A stretch of DNA of 64,000 nucleotides from Variovorax boronicumulans (GTDB lineage Bacteria > Pseudomonadota > Gammaproteobacteria > Burkholderiales > Burkholderiaceae_C). How positions within the stretch are numbered: the first letter of the stretch is position 1; the number at the start of each line of letters is the position of its first letter. The stretch is from contig NZ_VEDO01000001.1 in assembly GCF_007677875.1 (NCBI RefSeq), positions 124,001 to 188,000 on the forward strand, read 5' to 3'. Made by a program: the position numbers and the translations under genes. The notes under the pieces are model-generated. The model was not told the DNA's origin. It searched no databases and worked only from the letters and a program-made list of their open reading frames with translations. This document shows positions 44,914-53,641 of the stretch, in pieces.

Positions 44914-46079
44914 CGATGGATGTGGCGTCTTACGACTGGAGCCCGATCGCCCGCATGATGCTGATGGGCGTGGTGCTCGCGCTCGGTCCGCTGGGCTGGG
45001 TGGCCCTGCGCAACCGGGGAGCCTCGCCGGCCAAGCGGCGGCGCGCGCTGACGCTCTTGACCCTGTTCCTGACCTTCGATCTGGTGCTGTTCGGTGCCTT
45101 CACCCGGCTGACCGATTCCGGCCTGGGATGCCCGGATTGGCCCGGCTGTTATGGCAAGGCCAGCCCCATCGGCGCACAGGCCGAGATTTCCGCGGCACAG
45201 GCGGCCATGCCTACCGGGCCAGTGACCCACACCAAGGCCTGGATCGAGATGGTGCACCGCTATCTTGCGACCGCGGTCGGCGTACTCATCCTGACGCTGG
45301 CTGCCGTCAGTTGCGCCGCCTGGCGCCAGCGCCCGCGCGACCCGGACGCCATCCATCCGGGCTGGCCGACACTGACCCTGGTCTGGGTCTGCCTGCAGGG
45401 CGCCTTCGGTGCCTGGACCGTCACGCTCAAGCTGTTCCCGGCCATCGTCGTGCTGCACCTGCTCGGTGGGCTAGCGCTGCTGGGCCTGTTGTGCGCGCAG
45501 GTCGTTCGGGATGCGCGTGCCACCGGCGCGCTGCAGGTCGTGCGGCTGTCGCCAAGCCAGCGTGGCCTGCTGTGGGGCACAGCCGCCCTGGTGTTGCTGC
45601 AGATCGCACTGGGTGGCTGGGTCAGCACCAACTACGCGGTGTTGGCGTGCAGCGAGTTTCCGACCTGCCAGGGCAGCTGGTGGCCTGCGATGGACTTCGC
45701 GCAGGCCTTCGAGGTCTGGCGGCCCTTGGGCCGCCTGGCCGACGGCAGCCACATCGCTTTCCCGGCCCTCACGGCCATCCATTACGTGCACCGCCTCGCA
45801 GCCTACGCGGTGCTCGTCGCCTTGGCCGTCCTGGCCTGGCGCCTGTGGCACGTGCCCGGCTTGCAGCGGCCAGTGCGCTGGCTTGCGGCACTGGCTGCCT
45901 GGCAGTTCGGCACCGGCATGTCGAACGTGGTGCTGGACTGGCCGCTGGTGGCCGCCGTGTCGCACACGGGCGGGGCCGCCGGGCTCGTCGTGGTGCTGAC
46001 CTGGCTGCTGGGCGCCACCGCGTCCTTGCGGACGGCCGTACCGGTTCGCGCGCAGCAGAACTTGGAGGCGGCTCGATGA
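44910..46079 (+). CDS. ctaA: Heme A synthase (COX15/CtaA)
   Basis: A 389-residue membrane protein with eight helices in two related four-helix halves. [21 protein letters not shown] near residues 59-79 (Cys pair) and [14 protein letters not shown] near 105-118 mark the first half, and [23 protein letters not shown] near 232-254 with [11 protein letters not shown] near 289-299 the second; paired His residues ligate heme. The enzyme oxidises the C8 methyl of heme O to a formyl group, giving heme A for the oxidase. Overlaps both neighbours by ATGA, so SURF1-Sco-like-ctaA-ctaB form one tightly coupled unit. Confidence 0.95.
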   Translation: MTMDVASYDWSPIARMMLMGVVLALGPLGWVALRNRGASPAKRRRALTLLTLFLTFDLVLFGAFTRLTDSGLGCPDWPGCYGKASPIGAQAEISAAQAAMPTGPVTHTKAWIEMVHRYLATAVGVLILTLAAVSCAAWRQRPRDPDAIHPGWPTLTLVWVCLQGAFGAWTVTLKLFPAIVVLHLLGGLALLGLLCAQVVRDARATGALQVVRLSPSQRGLLWGTAALVLLQIALGGWVSTNYAVLACSEFPTCQGSWWPAMDFAQAFEVWRPLGRLADGSHIAFPALTAIHYVHRLAAYAVLVALAVLAWRLWHVPGLQRPVRWLAALAAWQFGTGMSNVVLDWPLVAAVSHTGGAAGLVVVLTWLLGATASLRTAVPVRAQQNLEAAR

Positions 46080-46990
46080 GCGCCATCGACCCGCACACCA
46101 CCGCCGTCGCACGCCCCAGCATGTCGCGCTTCCAGCAGTTCTATGTCCTGACCAAGCCGCGCGTGGTGCAGCTGATCGTGTTTTGCGCGCTGATCGGCAT
46201 GGTGCTGGCCGTGCCCGGCTTGCCGTCTTGGATGGAGCTGCGCCAGATGGCTGTGGCCTGCGTGGGCATCTGGCTTGTGGCCGGCGCGGCGGCGGCCTTC
46301 AACTGCCTGGTCGAGAAGGGCATCGACGCGCGCATGAAGCGCACGGCCTGGCGGCCGACCGCCAAGAACGAACTCGGCGACGGCCAGACACTGCTGTTCT
46401 CCACGCTGCTGTGCCTGGCCGGCTCGGTGCTGCTGTACCTGAGCGTCAACGCCCTGACCATGTGGCTGACGCTCGCGACCTTCGTCGGCTACGCCGTCGT
46501 CTACACCGTGATCCTCAAGCCGCTGACGCCGCAGAACATCGTGATCGGTGGGGCCTCGGGTGCCATGCCGCCGGTGCTGGGCTGGTCCGCGATGACGGGC
46601 GACGTGGGTCCGGAGGCCATGATCCTGTTCCTGATCATCTTCCTGTGGACGCCGCCGCACTTCTGGGCGCTGGCGCTGTACCGCGTGGAGGACTACCGCA
46701 AATCCGGCCTGCCCATGCTGCCTGTGACCCACGGCAACGAATTCACGCGCCTGCAGGTCTGGCTCTACACGCTGATCCTGTTCGCGGCCTGCCTGCTGCC
46801 CTTTGTCTACGGCATGAGCTCCTGGCTCTACCTGGCCGCCGCGGTGGGGCTCAGCATCGGCTTTTGCGCCTACGGATTCCGGCTGTGGCGCAACTACTCC
46901 GACGCGCTGGCGCGCAAGACCTTCCGTTTTTCGCTGGTCCACCTGGCTGCCCTGTTCGCGGCGCTGCTGCTGGACCACTACCTGCTGTGA
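46076..46990 (+). CDS. ctaB: Heme O synthase (protoheme IX farnesyltransferase)
   Basis: A 304-residue UbiA-family prenyltransferase with about nine helices. The first Asp-rich active-site region is [22 protein letters not shown], read in two parts: [12 protein letters not shown] near residues 77-88 and KRTAWRP near 89-95; the second is [20 protein letters not shown] near 201-220. It adds a farnesyl group to protoheme to make heme O, the substrate of ctaA just upstream. The start ATG lies within the ctaA stop (ATGA). The sco gene follows 2 nt after the stop. Confidence 0.95.
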   Translation: MSAIDPHTTAVARPSMSRFQQFYVLTKPRVVQLIVFCALIGMVLAVPGLPSWMELRQMAVACVGIWLVAGAAAAFNCLVEKGIDARMKRTAWRPTAKNELGDGQTLLFSTLLCLAGSVLLYLSVNALTMWLTLATFVGYAVVYTVILKPLTPQNIVIGGASGAMPPVLGWSAMTGDVGPEAMILFLIIFLWTPPHFWALALYRVEDYRKSGLPMLPVTHGNEFTRLQVWLYTLILFAACLLPFVYGMSSWLYLAAAVGLSIGFCAYGFRLWRNYSDALARKTFRFSLVHLAALFAALLLDHYLL

Positions 46991-46992
46991 AC

Positions 46993-47583
46993 ATGCTCCA
47001 ACGACGCTCCCTGATCGCGCTGGCCGCCGCCGGCTGCCTGGCCGCCTGCACGGACACCAAGCCCAGCTTCACGGCGGTGGACATCACCGGGGCGGACTAT
47101 GCCAAGGACTTCCACCTGACCGACCACAATGGCCAGGAGCGCAGCCTGCAGGACTTCCGCGGCAAGGTGGTCGTGGTGTTCTTCGGCTTCGCGCAATGCC
47201 CGGACGTCTGCCCGACCTCCATGGCCGAACTGGCCCAGGTCAAACAGTCGCTGGGCGCGGACGGCGACAAGCTGCAGGCGCTGTTCGTGACGGTGGACCC
47301 GGAGCGCGACACGCCCGAGGTGCTCAAGGCCTACATGGCGAATTTCGATCCGAGCTTCCTGGCCCTGCGCACCTCCCCCGAAGGCCTGGCCGCGCTGGCC
47401 AAGGACTTCAAGGTCTATTACAAGAAGGTGGAGGGCAAGACGCCGACCAGCTACACCATGGACCATTCCGCCGGCAGCTACGTCTACGACCCCCAGGGGC
47501 GGCTGCGGCTGTACGTGCGCTATGGCGCGGGTGCCGATGCGTTGCTGGCCGATGTGCGGCAACTGCTCAAGCAGGCCGGTTGA
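46993..47583 (+). CDS. SCO-family copper chaperone lipoprotein
   Basis: A 196-residue Sco1/SenC-family protein. The signal sequence ends in a lipobox (CLAAC), so it is probably a lipoprotein at Cys19. The copper-binding CPDVCP lies near residues 74-79 and the third ligand His in MDHSAGS near residue 159; VDPERDTPEVLKAYM is the conserved central helix. It delivers copper to the CuA site of subunit II. It is the last gene of the assembly-factor operon, before the convergent rpoH. It is a second Sco-like protein alongside the one at 44236. Confidence 0.94.
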   Translation: MLQRRSLIALAAAGCLAACTDTKPSFTAVDITGADYAKDFHLTDHNGQERSLQDFRGKVVVVFFGFAQCPDVCPTSMAELAQVKQSLGADGDKLQALFVTVDPERDTPEVLKAYMANFDPSFLALRTSPEGLAALAKDFKVYYKKVEGKTPTSYTMDHSAGSYVYDPQGRLRLYVRYGAGADALLADVRQLLKQAG

Positions 47584-47697
47584 GGTCGGCGGGCGTTCAC
47601 CGCCTGCGAGCGAAAACCGGGCACTGGCCGTCCCATGGGCGCGTTGCAGTCGGACGGGCGGTCTGCAGGCGCGCCGGACCGACTGGCTGCAGAAAGC

Positions 47698-47724
47698 AAA
47701 ACGCCAGCGCTGGCGCTGGCGTTT
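47698..47724 (-). terminator. Terminator between sco and rpoH
   Basis: AAACGCCAGC (47699-47708) pairs perfectly with GCTGGCGTTT (47715-47724) across a 6-nt loop. On the minus strand the stem is followed by TTTGCTTT, fitting the end of rpoH, whose stop lies 19 nt away. It may also stop the sco transcript from the other side. The remaining 47584-47697 has no gene. Confidence 0.75.
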
Positions 47725-47742
47725 GCAGGGCAGAGGCACGAC

Positions 47743-48678
47743 TCAGGCGTAGTACGCCAGTGCCTTCTTCATCTTCTTCATGGCCGCCGATTCGATCTGG
47801 CGGATGCGCTCGGCGCTCACGCCGTAGTCGGCCGCCAGTTCGTGCAGCGTCATCCCGCCCGAGCCGTCGTCGTTGACCTTGAGCCACCGCTCCTCGACGA
47901 TGCGCCGGCTGCGCGGATCCAGTTCGGCCAGGGCCGTGCTGATGCCGTCGCTTGCCATCCGGTCGCGCTGGCGTGATTCGATCAGTGCGGTAGGCTCCTG
48001 CTTGGCATCGGCCAGGTAGGCGATGGGGCCGTAGCTGTCCTCGCCGTCGTCGGACGGGCTCGGATCGAGCACCACATCGCCACCCGAGAGCCGGGCTTCC
48101 ATCTCGATCACGTCCTCGCGCTTCACGTTGAGTTGCTCGGCCATGGCCTCGATCTGGCCTTCGCTGAGCGTGTCGCGGTGCGTGGCGCCGTCCGCCGCAT
48201 CCGCCTTGAAGCCCTGCTTCATCGAGCGCAGGTTGAAGAACAGCTTGCGCTGGGCCTTGGTGGTCGCCACCTTGACCATGCGCCAGTTCTTCAGGATGTA
48301 CTCGTGCATCTCGGCCTTGATCCAGTGCAGCGCGTAGCTGACCAGGCGCACGCCCTGGTCCGGATCGAAGCGCTTGACGGCCTTCATGAGGCCCACATTG
48401 CCTTCCTGGATCAGGTCGCCGTGCGGCAGACCGTAGCCCAGGTATTGGCGGGCCACGGACACCACCAAGCGCAGGTGCGACAGCACCAGCTTTCCGGCGG
48501 CTTCCAGATCGTTCTCGTTCCTGAGCTTGCGCGCGTACTCCTGCTCCTGCTCGGCGCTGAGCATGGGCATGCGGTTGACCGCGGAGATGTAGGCGTCCAG
48601 ATTGCCCAGCGGCGGGACCAGCGACCAGGGGTTCGCCGAGGCAAGCGCAACGGACGTGGTTCCAGTTTGAATATTCAT
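47743..48678 (-). CDS. rpoH: RNA polymerase heat-shock sigma factor RpoH (sigma-32)
   Basis: A 311-residue sigma-70-family factor. The diagnostic RpoH box QRKLFFNLR lies near residues 143-151; region 2 includes DLIQEGNVGLMKAVKRFDP near 88-106; region 4 HTH is MTLHELAADYGVSAERIRQIE near 276-296. Length and motifs fit a betaproteobacterial sigma-32 directing heat-shock gene transcription. The ATG is preceded by AAGGAAAGGA. Its upstream region contains a CIRCE operator over a plausible promoter, implying control by the repressor HrcA. Confidence 0.97.
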   Translation of the reverse strand: MNIQTGTTSVALASANPWSLVPPLGNLDAYISAVNRMPMLSAEQEQEYARKLRNENDLEAAGKLVLSHLRLVVSVARQYLGYGLPHGDLIQEGNVGLMKAVKRFDPDQGVRLVSYALHWIKAEMHEYILKNWRMVKVATTKAQRKLFFNLRSMKQGFKADAADGATHRDTLSEGQIEAMAEQLNVKREDVIEMEARLSGGDVVLDPSPSDDGEDSYGPIAYLADAKQEPTALIESRQRDRMASDGISTALAELDPRSRRIVEERWLKVNDDGSGGMTLHELAADYGVSAERIRQIESAAMKKMKKALAYYA

Positions 48679-48703
48679 ACCAGATTCCTTTCCTTCAGGG
48701 GAA

Positions 48704-48733
48704 ATACTAGCACTCTCCGGGGAAGAGTGCTAA
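48704..48733 (-). promoter_or_regulatory. rpoH promoter region overlapped by a CIRCE (HrcA) operator
   Basis: On the plus strand 48707-48733 reads CTAGCACTC, 9 nt, GAGTGCTAA. The CIRCE consensus is TTAGCACTC-N9-GAGTGCTAA, so only the outermost base differs. On the coding (minus) strand, TTAGCA (48733-48728) and TAGTAT (48709-48704), 18 nt apart, can serve as -35 and -10, so HrcA bound here would block transcription. The element ends about 26 nt upstream of the rpoH ATG. Confidence 0.88.
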
Positions 48734-48830
48734 AGGCGCTGGCTGCGCCCTTGGTGGGGGTGTGGACAACCCCTTCCCGATAGCGATTGGAGTCCGGCGC
48801 GAGCGTCCAGGTTCCGCGCTTAAGCCCGGC

Positions 48831-49889
48831 CTAAGCCAGCGCGAACCGGTAGATCCCGTCGTCGTCCCGGCGGCGCTGCAGCAGGCCGTCGAACCAGAGC
48901 TTGTGCAGGTGCGCCACGGCCTCGCCCATGGCGAAGGTGGTCTGGTGCAGGTCCAGCTTGCGCGTGAACAGCACGGGCAGCAGGTCCGCGCCGGTGCGCG
49001 GCCCCTGGCTGCGGCAGGCCTCCATCACGCGCTCCAGGTGCTGGCGGTGGTGCTCGTGCAATTGGTCGATGCGGGTGTGCAGGCCCCGGAACGGCTTGCC
49101 GTGGGCCGGGAGTGTCAGGGTGTCCTCCGGCAAGGCCCTGAACTTGTCGATGGAGTCCAGGAACAGCTGCAAGGCGTTGGCCTCGGGCTCGTTGTCGTAG
49201 ACACTGACGTTGGTCGAGATGCGCGGCAGCATCATGTCGCCGCCGATCAGTACCGCGGCCTCTCCGCAGTACAGCGCGATGTGCTCCGGCGCGTGGCCGT
49301 AGCCGCTGATGCAGCGCCAGGCGCGCCCGCCGATGGACAGCCGCATGCCGTCCAGCAGGCGGGTGTACTGGCGCGGCACATCCGGCACCATGTTGGCGTA
49401 ATAGTTCGTGCGGCCGCGCACTTGGTGCAGCGCGTCGGCGTCGGCCAGGCCATGGCTGCGGAAGAAGTCAGCGGCCGCTTCGCCGCCATTGCCGCTGGTG
49501 CCCTGGGTGTTCAGCCGGGCGACGTGGTAGTCGGTGGCGCTGATCCACAGCGGCGCGTTCCAGCGCGTGCAGAGCCAGTGCGCCAGGCCAATGTGGTCCG
49601 GGTGCATGTGCGTGACGATCACCCGCAGGATGGGCAGGCCCTGCAACTGCGTGGCGAACACCTCTTCCCATTGCGCCTTGGCCTCGTCGCGCGCGATGCA
49701 GCAATCCACCACGGTCCAGCCGGCCCGCCCGTCGATCTCGTCGCGCAGCAGCCAGAGGTTGATGTGGTCCAGCGCGAACGGCAGGGCCATGCGGATCCAG
49801 CGGATGCCGCTCGCCACCTCCAGGGTCTTGCCCGGCTCCGGCATCCGGTCGCCAAAAGGGTAGTGCAGCTGGCTTTCGAGTGCGTTCAT
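48831..49889 (-). CDS. Metallo-beta-lactamase-fold hydrolase
   Basis: A 352-residue MBL-fold protein. The metal motif is VTHMHPDHIGLAHWL near residues 92-106 (HxHxDH), with further ligands expected in GYGHAPEHIALYCGE near 195-209 (His) and GGDMMLPRI near 218-226 (Asp). The C-terminal ~85 residues are helical (HTRIDQLHEHHRQHLERV) and end in a winged-helix-like segment typical of LACTB2-like and acyl-thioester-associated MBL proteins. The ATG lies just downstream of a LiuR-type palindrome at 49911-49930 shared with the divergent MerR gene, so it is probably regulated with acyl-CoA catabolism. A role as thioesterase or glyoxalase II-like enzyme is possible. Confidence 0.85.
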   Translation of the reverse strand: MNALESQLHYPFGDRMPEPGKTLEVASGIRWIRMALPFALDHINLWLLRDEIDGRAGWTVVDCCIARDEAKAQWEEVFATQLQGLPILRVIVTHMHPDHIGLAHWLCTRWNAPLWISATDYHVARLNTQGTSGNGGEAAADFFRSHGLADADALHQVRGRTNYYANMVPDVPRQYTRLLDGMRLSIGGRAWRCISGYGHAPEHIALYCGEAAVLIGGDMMLPRISTNVSVYDNEPEANALQLFLDSIDKFRALPEDTLTLPAHGKPFRGLHTRIDQLHEHHRQHLERVMEACRSQGPRTGADLLPVLFTRKLDLHQTTFAMGEAVAHLHKLWFDGLLQRRRDDDGIYRFALA

Positions 49890-49910
49890 GGGAGGCCTGC
49901 CGGTTGGGTT

Positions 49911-49930
49911 GACGTTGACGTAAACGTCAT
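49911..49930. promoter_or_regulatory. LiuR-type operator between the MBL-fold gene and the MerR gene
   Basis: TTGACGTAAACGTCAT (49915-49930) is an inverted repeat with TGACGT/ACGTCA arms and an imperfect extra copy of GACGTT to its left. It closely resembles the perfect palindrome at 50433-50460 downstream of the regulator. The ACGT-rich palindrome fits what I recall of LiuR sites in Proteobacteria. It could govern both divergent genes. Confidence 0.7.
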
Positions 49931-49995
49931 CTGTAATCGGCGGCATTCTAGGAATGCACCCGCCATTTCGCCTGTCACCTCCGTATTGCCCGCCG

Positions 49996-50424
49996 ATGAC
50001 CGATGCCGCCCCCAGCCCTCCGCCGCCCGATGCGACCGACGCCGGCACCTACAGCATCGGCGACCTGGCCCGCGAGTTCGACCTGACGACGCGCGCCATT
50101 CGTTTCTACGAAGACATGGGCTTGCTCCAGCCCCAGCGCAGCGGCCCGGGTGGCCGGGTGCGCGTCTATGGCGCCCGCGACCGCACGCGGCTCAAGCTCA
50201 CGCTGCGCGCCAAGCGCCTGGGCCTGTCGTTGAACGAGGCGCGTGAGATCCTGGACATGTACGACAGCCCGCGTGACACCGGCCCCCAGCTGCGCAAATT
50301 CCTCGACGTGCTGGCCGCGCACCGCCAGGCGCTGGAGGCGCAGCTGACCGAATTGCAGGCCAACCTGGACGAGGTCAAGCAGCACGAAAAAGATGCGCGC
50401 GCATTGCTGGCACGTTCCAGCTGA
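49996..50424 (+). CDS. liuR: MerR-family regulator, LiuR type
   Basis: A 142-residue MerR protein: the winged helix-turn-helix is YSIGDLAREFDLTTRAIRFYEDMGLL near residues 19-44, with the wing PGGRVRVYGARDRTRLKL near 51-68, followed by a dimerisation coiled coil (about 85-140). No metal-binding cysteines. This short form matches LiuR, the regulator of branched-chain amino acid and fatty acid catabolism. Two ACGT palindromes flank the gene, one upstream and one just after its stop, in front of a thioesterase gene. The start at 49996 gives a Ser/Pro-rich head; ATG at 49954 is an alternative. The name is by family and site resemblance. Confidence 0.82.
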   Translation: MTDAAPSPPPPDATDAGTYSIGDLAREFDLTTRAIRFYEDMGLLQPQRSGPGGRVRVYGARDRTRLKLTLRAKRLGLSLNEAREILDMYDSPRDTGPQLRKFLDVLAAHRQALEAQLTELQANLDEVKQHEKDARALLARSS

Positions 50425-50432
50425 GCTGGCTA

Positions 50433-50460
50433 TGATTGACGTTTACGTAAACGTCAATCA
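50433..50460. promoter_or_regulatory. Perfect 28-bp LiuR-type palindrome upstream of the thioesterase gene
   Basis: The left half TGATTGACGTTTAC is the exact reverse complement of the right half GTAAACGTCAATCA. It lies 8 nt after the regulator gene's stop and 18 nt before the thioesterase ATG, so it overlaps the expected promoter of the acyl-CoA catabolic genes. The core TTGACGT-N4-ACGTCAA matches the operator at 49911-49930. Confidence 0.82.
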
Positions 50461-50478
50461 AACCTGTCTGGAGCGCTG

Positions 50479-50940
50479 ATGAGTACCCCCGTCTTCGAAC
50501 CCCAGGTGTCCGACTGGTCGGCGCGCGTGCACGACAGCTTTGCCCGCCAGGGCGCGATGCAGACCCTGGGCGCGCGCTTGGCGCAGGTCGAGCCTGGCCT
50601 GGTGGCGATCGAACTGGACTGGGCCCCGGGGCTCACGCAGCAGCATGGCTTCCTGCACGCGGGCATGGTGGCCACGGCGCTGGATTCGGCGTGTGGCTAC
50701 GCCGGCTTCACGCTGATGCCAGCGGATGCTGCCGTGCTGACCGTGGAGTTCAAAGTCAACCTGCTGGCGCCGGCCAGGGGCCAGCGCTTTCGGATGGTGG
50801 GCCAGGTGCTCAAGCCCGGGCGCACCATCAGCGTCGTCGAAGGCAGGGCGCTGGCCTTCGAAGGGGGGCGTGAAAAGCTGGTCGCCACGATGAACTGCAC
50901 TCTCATGGCCGTGGTTGGCCGTGAGGGCATCGTCCATTGA
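50479..50940 (+). CDS. PaaI-family hot-dog thioesterase
   Basis: A 153-residue hot-dog fold protein. QQHGFLHAGMVATALDSACGYAGF, read as HGFLHAGMV near residues 56-64 and ATALDSACG near 65-73, supplies the catalytic HGG-like loop and helix of the PaaI group; the C-terminal strand region holds RTISVVEGRALAFEGG. Such enzymes hydrolyse acyl- or aryl-CoA thioesters and relieve CoA trapping. The gene follows the perfect LiuR-type palindrome and opens the catabolic cluster. Start ATG follows CTGGAGCGC. Confidence 0.88.
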   Translation: MSTPVFEPQVSDWSARVHDSFARQGAMQTLGARLAQVEPGLVAIELDWAPGLTQQHGFLHAGMVATALDSACGYAGFTLMPADAAVLTVEFKVNLLAPARGQRFRMVGQVLKPGRTISVVEGRALAFEGGREKLVATMNCTLMAVVGREGIVH

Positions 50941-51037
50941 TTCGGAACGTGCAGCCGCGGAGGGCCGAAAATAGGGGGTTTGCTGCGGCGCAGCAGATCC
51001 ATTCCAGATTCCACAGCTTTGCAAAGGGAACGACCAG

Positions 51038-51730
51038 ATGAGCAACTCTCTCGAGCACCTCCTCGCCAACAACCGCGAATGGGCCGCCCGCGTCGAGCGG
51101 GAGCGTCCAGGCTTCTTCACCGGCCTCATGGCGCAGCAAAAGCCGCGTTACATGTGGATCGGTTGTGCCGACAGCCGCGTGCCGGCCAACGAGATCACGG
51201 GCCTGGACCCGGGCGAGGTGTTCGTGCACCGCAACGTGGCCAACGTGGTGGTGCACTCCGACCTCAATGCGCTGTCGACCATCCAGTTCGCAGTGGAGCA
51301 TCTGCGCGTGGAGCACATCATGGTCACCGGCCACTACGGCTGCGCCGGCGTGCGCGCCGCGCTGCTGGGCCAGCGCGTCGGCCTGGCAGACAACTGGCTG
51401 GCCCACATCGCCGACCTGCGCTTGCGCCACCGCAAGCGCATCGACTACCTGCCGACCGAGCAGGAACGTCACGACCGGCTGTGCGAGATCAACGTGATCG
51501 AGCAGGTCGGCAACGTGGCCCTCTCCACCGTCGTGCAGGACGCCTGGGCGCGCGGCCAGCAGCTGACCATCCATGGCTGGTGCTACGGTCTCAAGGACGG
51601 CTTGGTCAACGACCTCCAGGTCAGCATCGACCACCCCGACAAGGTGCTCGACACCTTCCGCGCGGCGATCAAGCGCTACCCGCGCCACGACAGCGGCCAG
51701 CCGCTGCAGCCCGAGGAAGACGACGAATAA
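51038..51730 (+). CDS. can: Beta-class carbonic anhydrase
   Basis: A 230-residue beta carbonic anhydrase. The zinc ligands are in CADSRVP near residues 43-49 (Cys and the Asp-Arg dyad) and HYGCAGV near 99-105 (His and Cys). It interconverts CO2 and bicarbonate in the cytoplasm. Length and the conserved tail (HGWCYGLKDGLVNDL) match the E. coli Can type. It stands in a cluster of acyl-CoA catabolic genes, where bicarbonate could serve a biotin-dependent carboxylase, though none is in the window. An AAAGGGAACG ribosome binding site precedes it. Confidence 0.93.
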   Translation: MSNSLEHLLANNREWAARVERERPGFFTGLMAQQKPRYMWIGCADSRVPANEITGLDPGEVFVHRNVANVVVHSDLNALSTIQFAVEHLRVEHIMVTGHYGCAGVRAALLGQRVGLADNWLAHIADLRLRHRKRIDYLPTEQERHDRLCEINVIEQVGNVALSTVVQDAWARGQQLTIHGWCYGLKDGLVNDLQVSIDHPDKVLDTFRAAIKRYPRHDSGQPLQPEEDDE

Positions 51731-51776
51731 GCCGTCCCGTTTTCTCACCCCCCATCCACCTTTGAAGGAGACAGCC

Positions 51777-52970
51777 ATGCCCAGCACCACAGAAGATCCC
51801 ATCGTCATCCTCGGCGCCGCGCGCACGCCCATGGGCGGCTTCCAGGGCGACTTCGCCGGCTTGGCCGCGCACGATCTGGGCGGCGTGGCGATCAAGGCCG
51901 CCGTCGAGCGCGCCGGCATCGCCCCCGACCTGGTCGGCGAAGTGCTGTTCGGCAATTGCCTGATGGCCGGACAGGGCCAGGCGCCCGCGCGCCAGGCCGC
52001 GTTCAAGGGCGGCCTGCCCAAGAGCGCGGGCGCGGTCACGCTGTCCAAGATGTGCGGCTCGGGCATGAAGGCGGCCATGCTGGCGCACGACATGCTGCTG
52101 GCCGGCACGCACGAGGTCATGGTGGCCGGCGGCATGGAGAGCATGACCAATGCGCCGCATCTGCTCCTGAAGGGCCGCAGCGGCATCCGCATCGGCCACG
52201 ACCGCGTGATGGACCACATGATGCTGGACGGCCTGGAAGATGCCTACGAAGCCGGCCGCTCCATGGGCACCTTCGGCGAGGACTGCGCCGCCAAGTACGG
52301 CTTCACGCGCGAGGAGCAGGACAAATTCGCCGTGGCCAGTGTCTCGCGCGCCAAGGCCGCCACCGAGTCGGGCGCCTTTAAAGCCGAAATCGCGCCCGTC
52401 ACGGTCAAGACGCGTGCCGGCGAACAGTTGATCGCCGTGGACGAAGGCCCGGGCAAGATCAAGCTCGACAAGATCCCCACGCTCAAGCCAGCGTTCAAGA
52501 AGGACGGCACCATCACGGCCGCCTCCAGCTCCTCGATCAACGACGGCGCCGCTGCCCTGGTGCTGGCCCGTGCCTCCACGGCGCAGCGCCTGGGCGCCAA
52601 GCCGATCGCGCGCATCGTGGCCCACACCACGCACGCGCAGGAGCCCAACTGGTTCGCCACCGCGCCCGTGGGCGCCACGCAGAAGCTGCTGGCCAAAACC
52701 GGCTGGAGCGTGGCCGATGTGGACCTGTGGGAGATCAACGAGGCCTTTGCCGTCGTGCCCATGGCGCTGATGACCGAACTCGGCCTGTCGCACGACATCG
52801 TCAACGTCAACGGTGGCGCCTGCGCGCTGGGCCACCCGATCGGCGCCAGCGGCGCGCGCATCATGGTCACGCTGATCCATGCGCTCAAGGCCCGTGGCAA
52901 GAAGCGCGGCGTGGCCACGCTGTGCATCGGCGGCGGCGAGGCGACAGCGCTGGCGCTCGAACTGCTCTGA
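51777..52970 (+). CDS. Acetyl-CoA C-acyltransferase (thiolase)
   Basis: A 397-residue thiolase. The nucleophilic Cys lies in SKMCGSGMKA near residue 91, the His in ALGHPIGASGAR near 353, and the second Cys in TLCIGGGEA near 383; NEAFAVVPMAL near 320-330 is also conserved. It cleaves 3-ketoacyl-CoA to acetyl-CoA and a shortened acyl-CoA, or condenses two acetyl-CoA. A GAAGGAG ribosome binding site precedes the ATG. It is followed by an SDR gene with a one-base stop/start overlap, so the downstream genes are coupled. Confidence 0.94.
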   Translation: MPSTTEDPIVILGAARTPMGGFQGDFAGLAAHDLGGVAIKAAVERAGIAPDLVGEVLFGNCLMAGQGQAPARQAAFKGGLPKSAGAVTLSKMCGSGMKAAMLAHDMLLAGTHEVMVAGGMESMTNAPHLLLKGRSGIRIGHDRVMDHMMLDGLEDAYEAGRSMGTFGEDCAAKYGFTREEQDKFAVASVSRAKAATESGAFKAEIAPVTVKTRAGEQLIAVDEGPGKIKLDKIPTLKPAFKKDGTITAASSSSINDGAAALVLARASTAQRLGAKPIARIVAHTTHAQEPNWFATAPVGATQKLLAKTGWSVADVDLWEINEAFAVVPMALMTELGLSHDIVNVNGGACALGHPIGASGARIMVTLIHALKARGKKRGVATLCIGGGEATALALELL

Positions 52971-53641
52971 TGGCCACGGTCCTCGTCGTCGGCGCCTCGC
53001 GCGGCATCGGCCTGGAGTTCGTGCGCCAGTACCGCGCCGCCGGCGAGCGCGTGATCGCGACAGCGCGCGACGACGCGGGCCTGGCACGCCTCAGAGACCT
53101 GGGCGCCACGGCGCTGCGCGTCGATGTAGCCCAGCCGGCCAGCGTGAGCGGGCTGGCCTGGCAGCTGGACGGCGAGAAGATCGACATCGCGATCTACGTC
53201 GCCGGTGCCTGGGCCACGGCCGATGCGCGCACGCCGCCCACGCGCGAGGACTTCGACCGGCTCATGCACACCAACGTGCTGGGCGCCATGCAGGCGATCC
53301 CGCAGGTGGCGCCGCTGGTCGAGGCTGCGCCGCATGGGCGTTTCGCGTTCATCACAAGCGCAATGGGACGGATCGCAGGCGTGACCGACAGCATGGCCTG
53401 GGTCTACCGCGCCAGCAAGGCGGCATTGAACATGGCGGTGGCCGCCGCCCAGCACGACTACCCGCGGGCCATCCTGGTCGCGCTGTCGCCCGGCTGGGTG
53501 CAGACCGACATGGGTGGCGCGGCCGCCCCGCTGACGGTGGACCAGAGCGTCGCCGGCATGCGTGCCGCGCTCGACGGCCTGGGCCCGCAGCACAAGGGCG
53601 CATTGCTCAATTACGACGGCAGACCTTTCGAAGGGTGGTGA
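52970..53641 (+). CDS. Short-chain dehydrogenase/reductase
   Basis: A 223-residue SDR. The cofactor motif GASRGIGLEF lies near residues 8-17; a conserved Asn sits in THTNVLGAM near 100; the catalytic triad is Ser in ITSAMG near 131, Tyr and Lys in VYRASKAAL near 146-154. No particular substrate is implied. One-base overlap with the thiolase stop (TGATG) and with the following flavoprotein gene (TGATG) shows it is translated as part of the operon; a 3-hydroxyacyl-CoA or similar oxidation is plausible. Confidence 0.9.
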   Translation: MATVLVVGASRGIGLEFVRQYRAAGERVIATARDDAGLARLRDLGATALRVDVAQPASVSGLAWQLDGEKIDIAIYVAGAWATADARTPPTREDFDRLMHTNVLGAMQAIPQVAPLVEAAPHGRFAFITSAMGRIAGVTDSMAWVYRASKAALNMAVAAAQHDYPRAILVALSPGWVQTDMGGAAAPLTVDQSVAGMRAALDGLGPQHKGALLNYDGRPFEGW

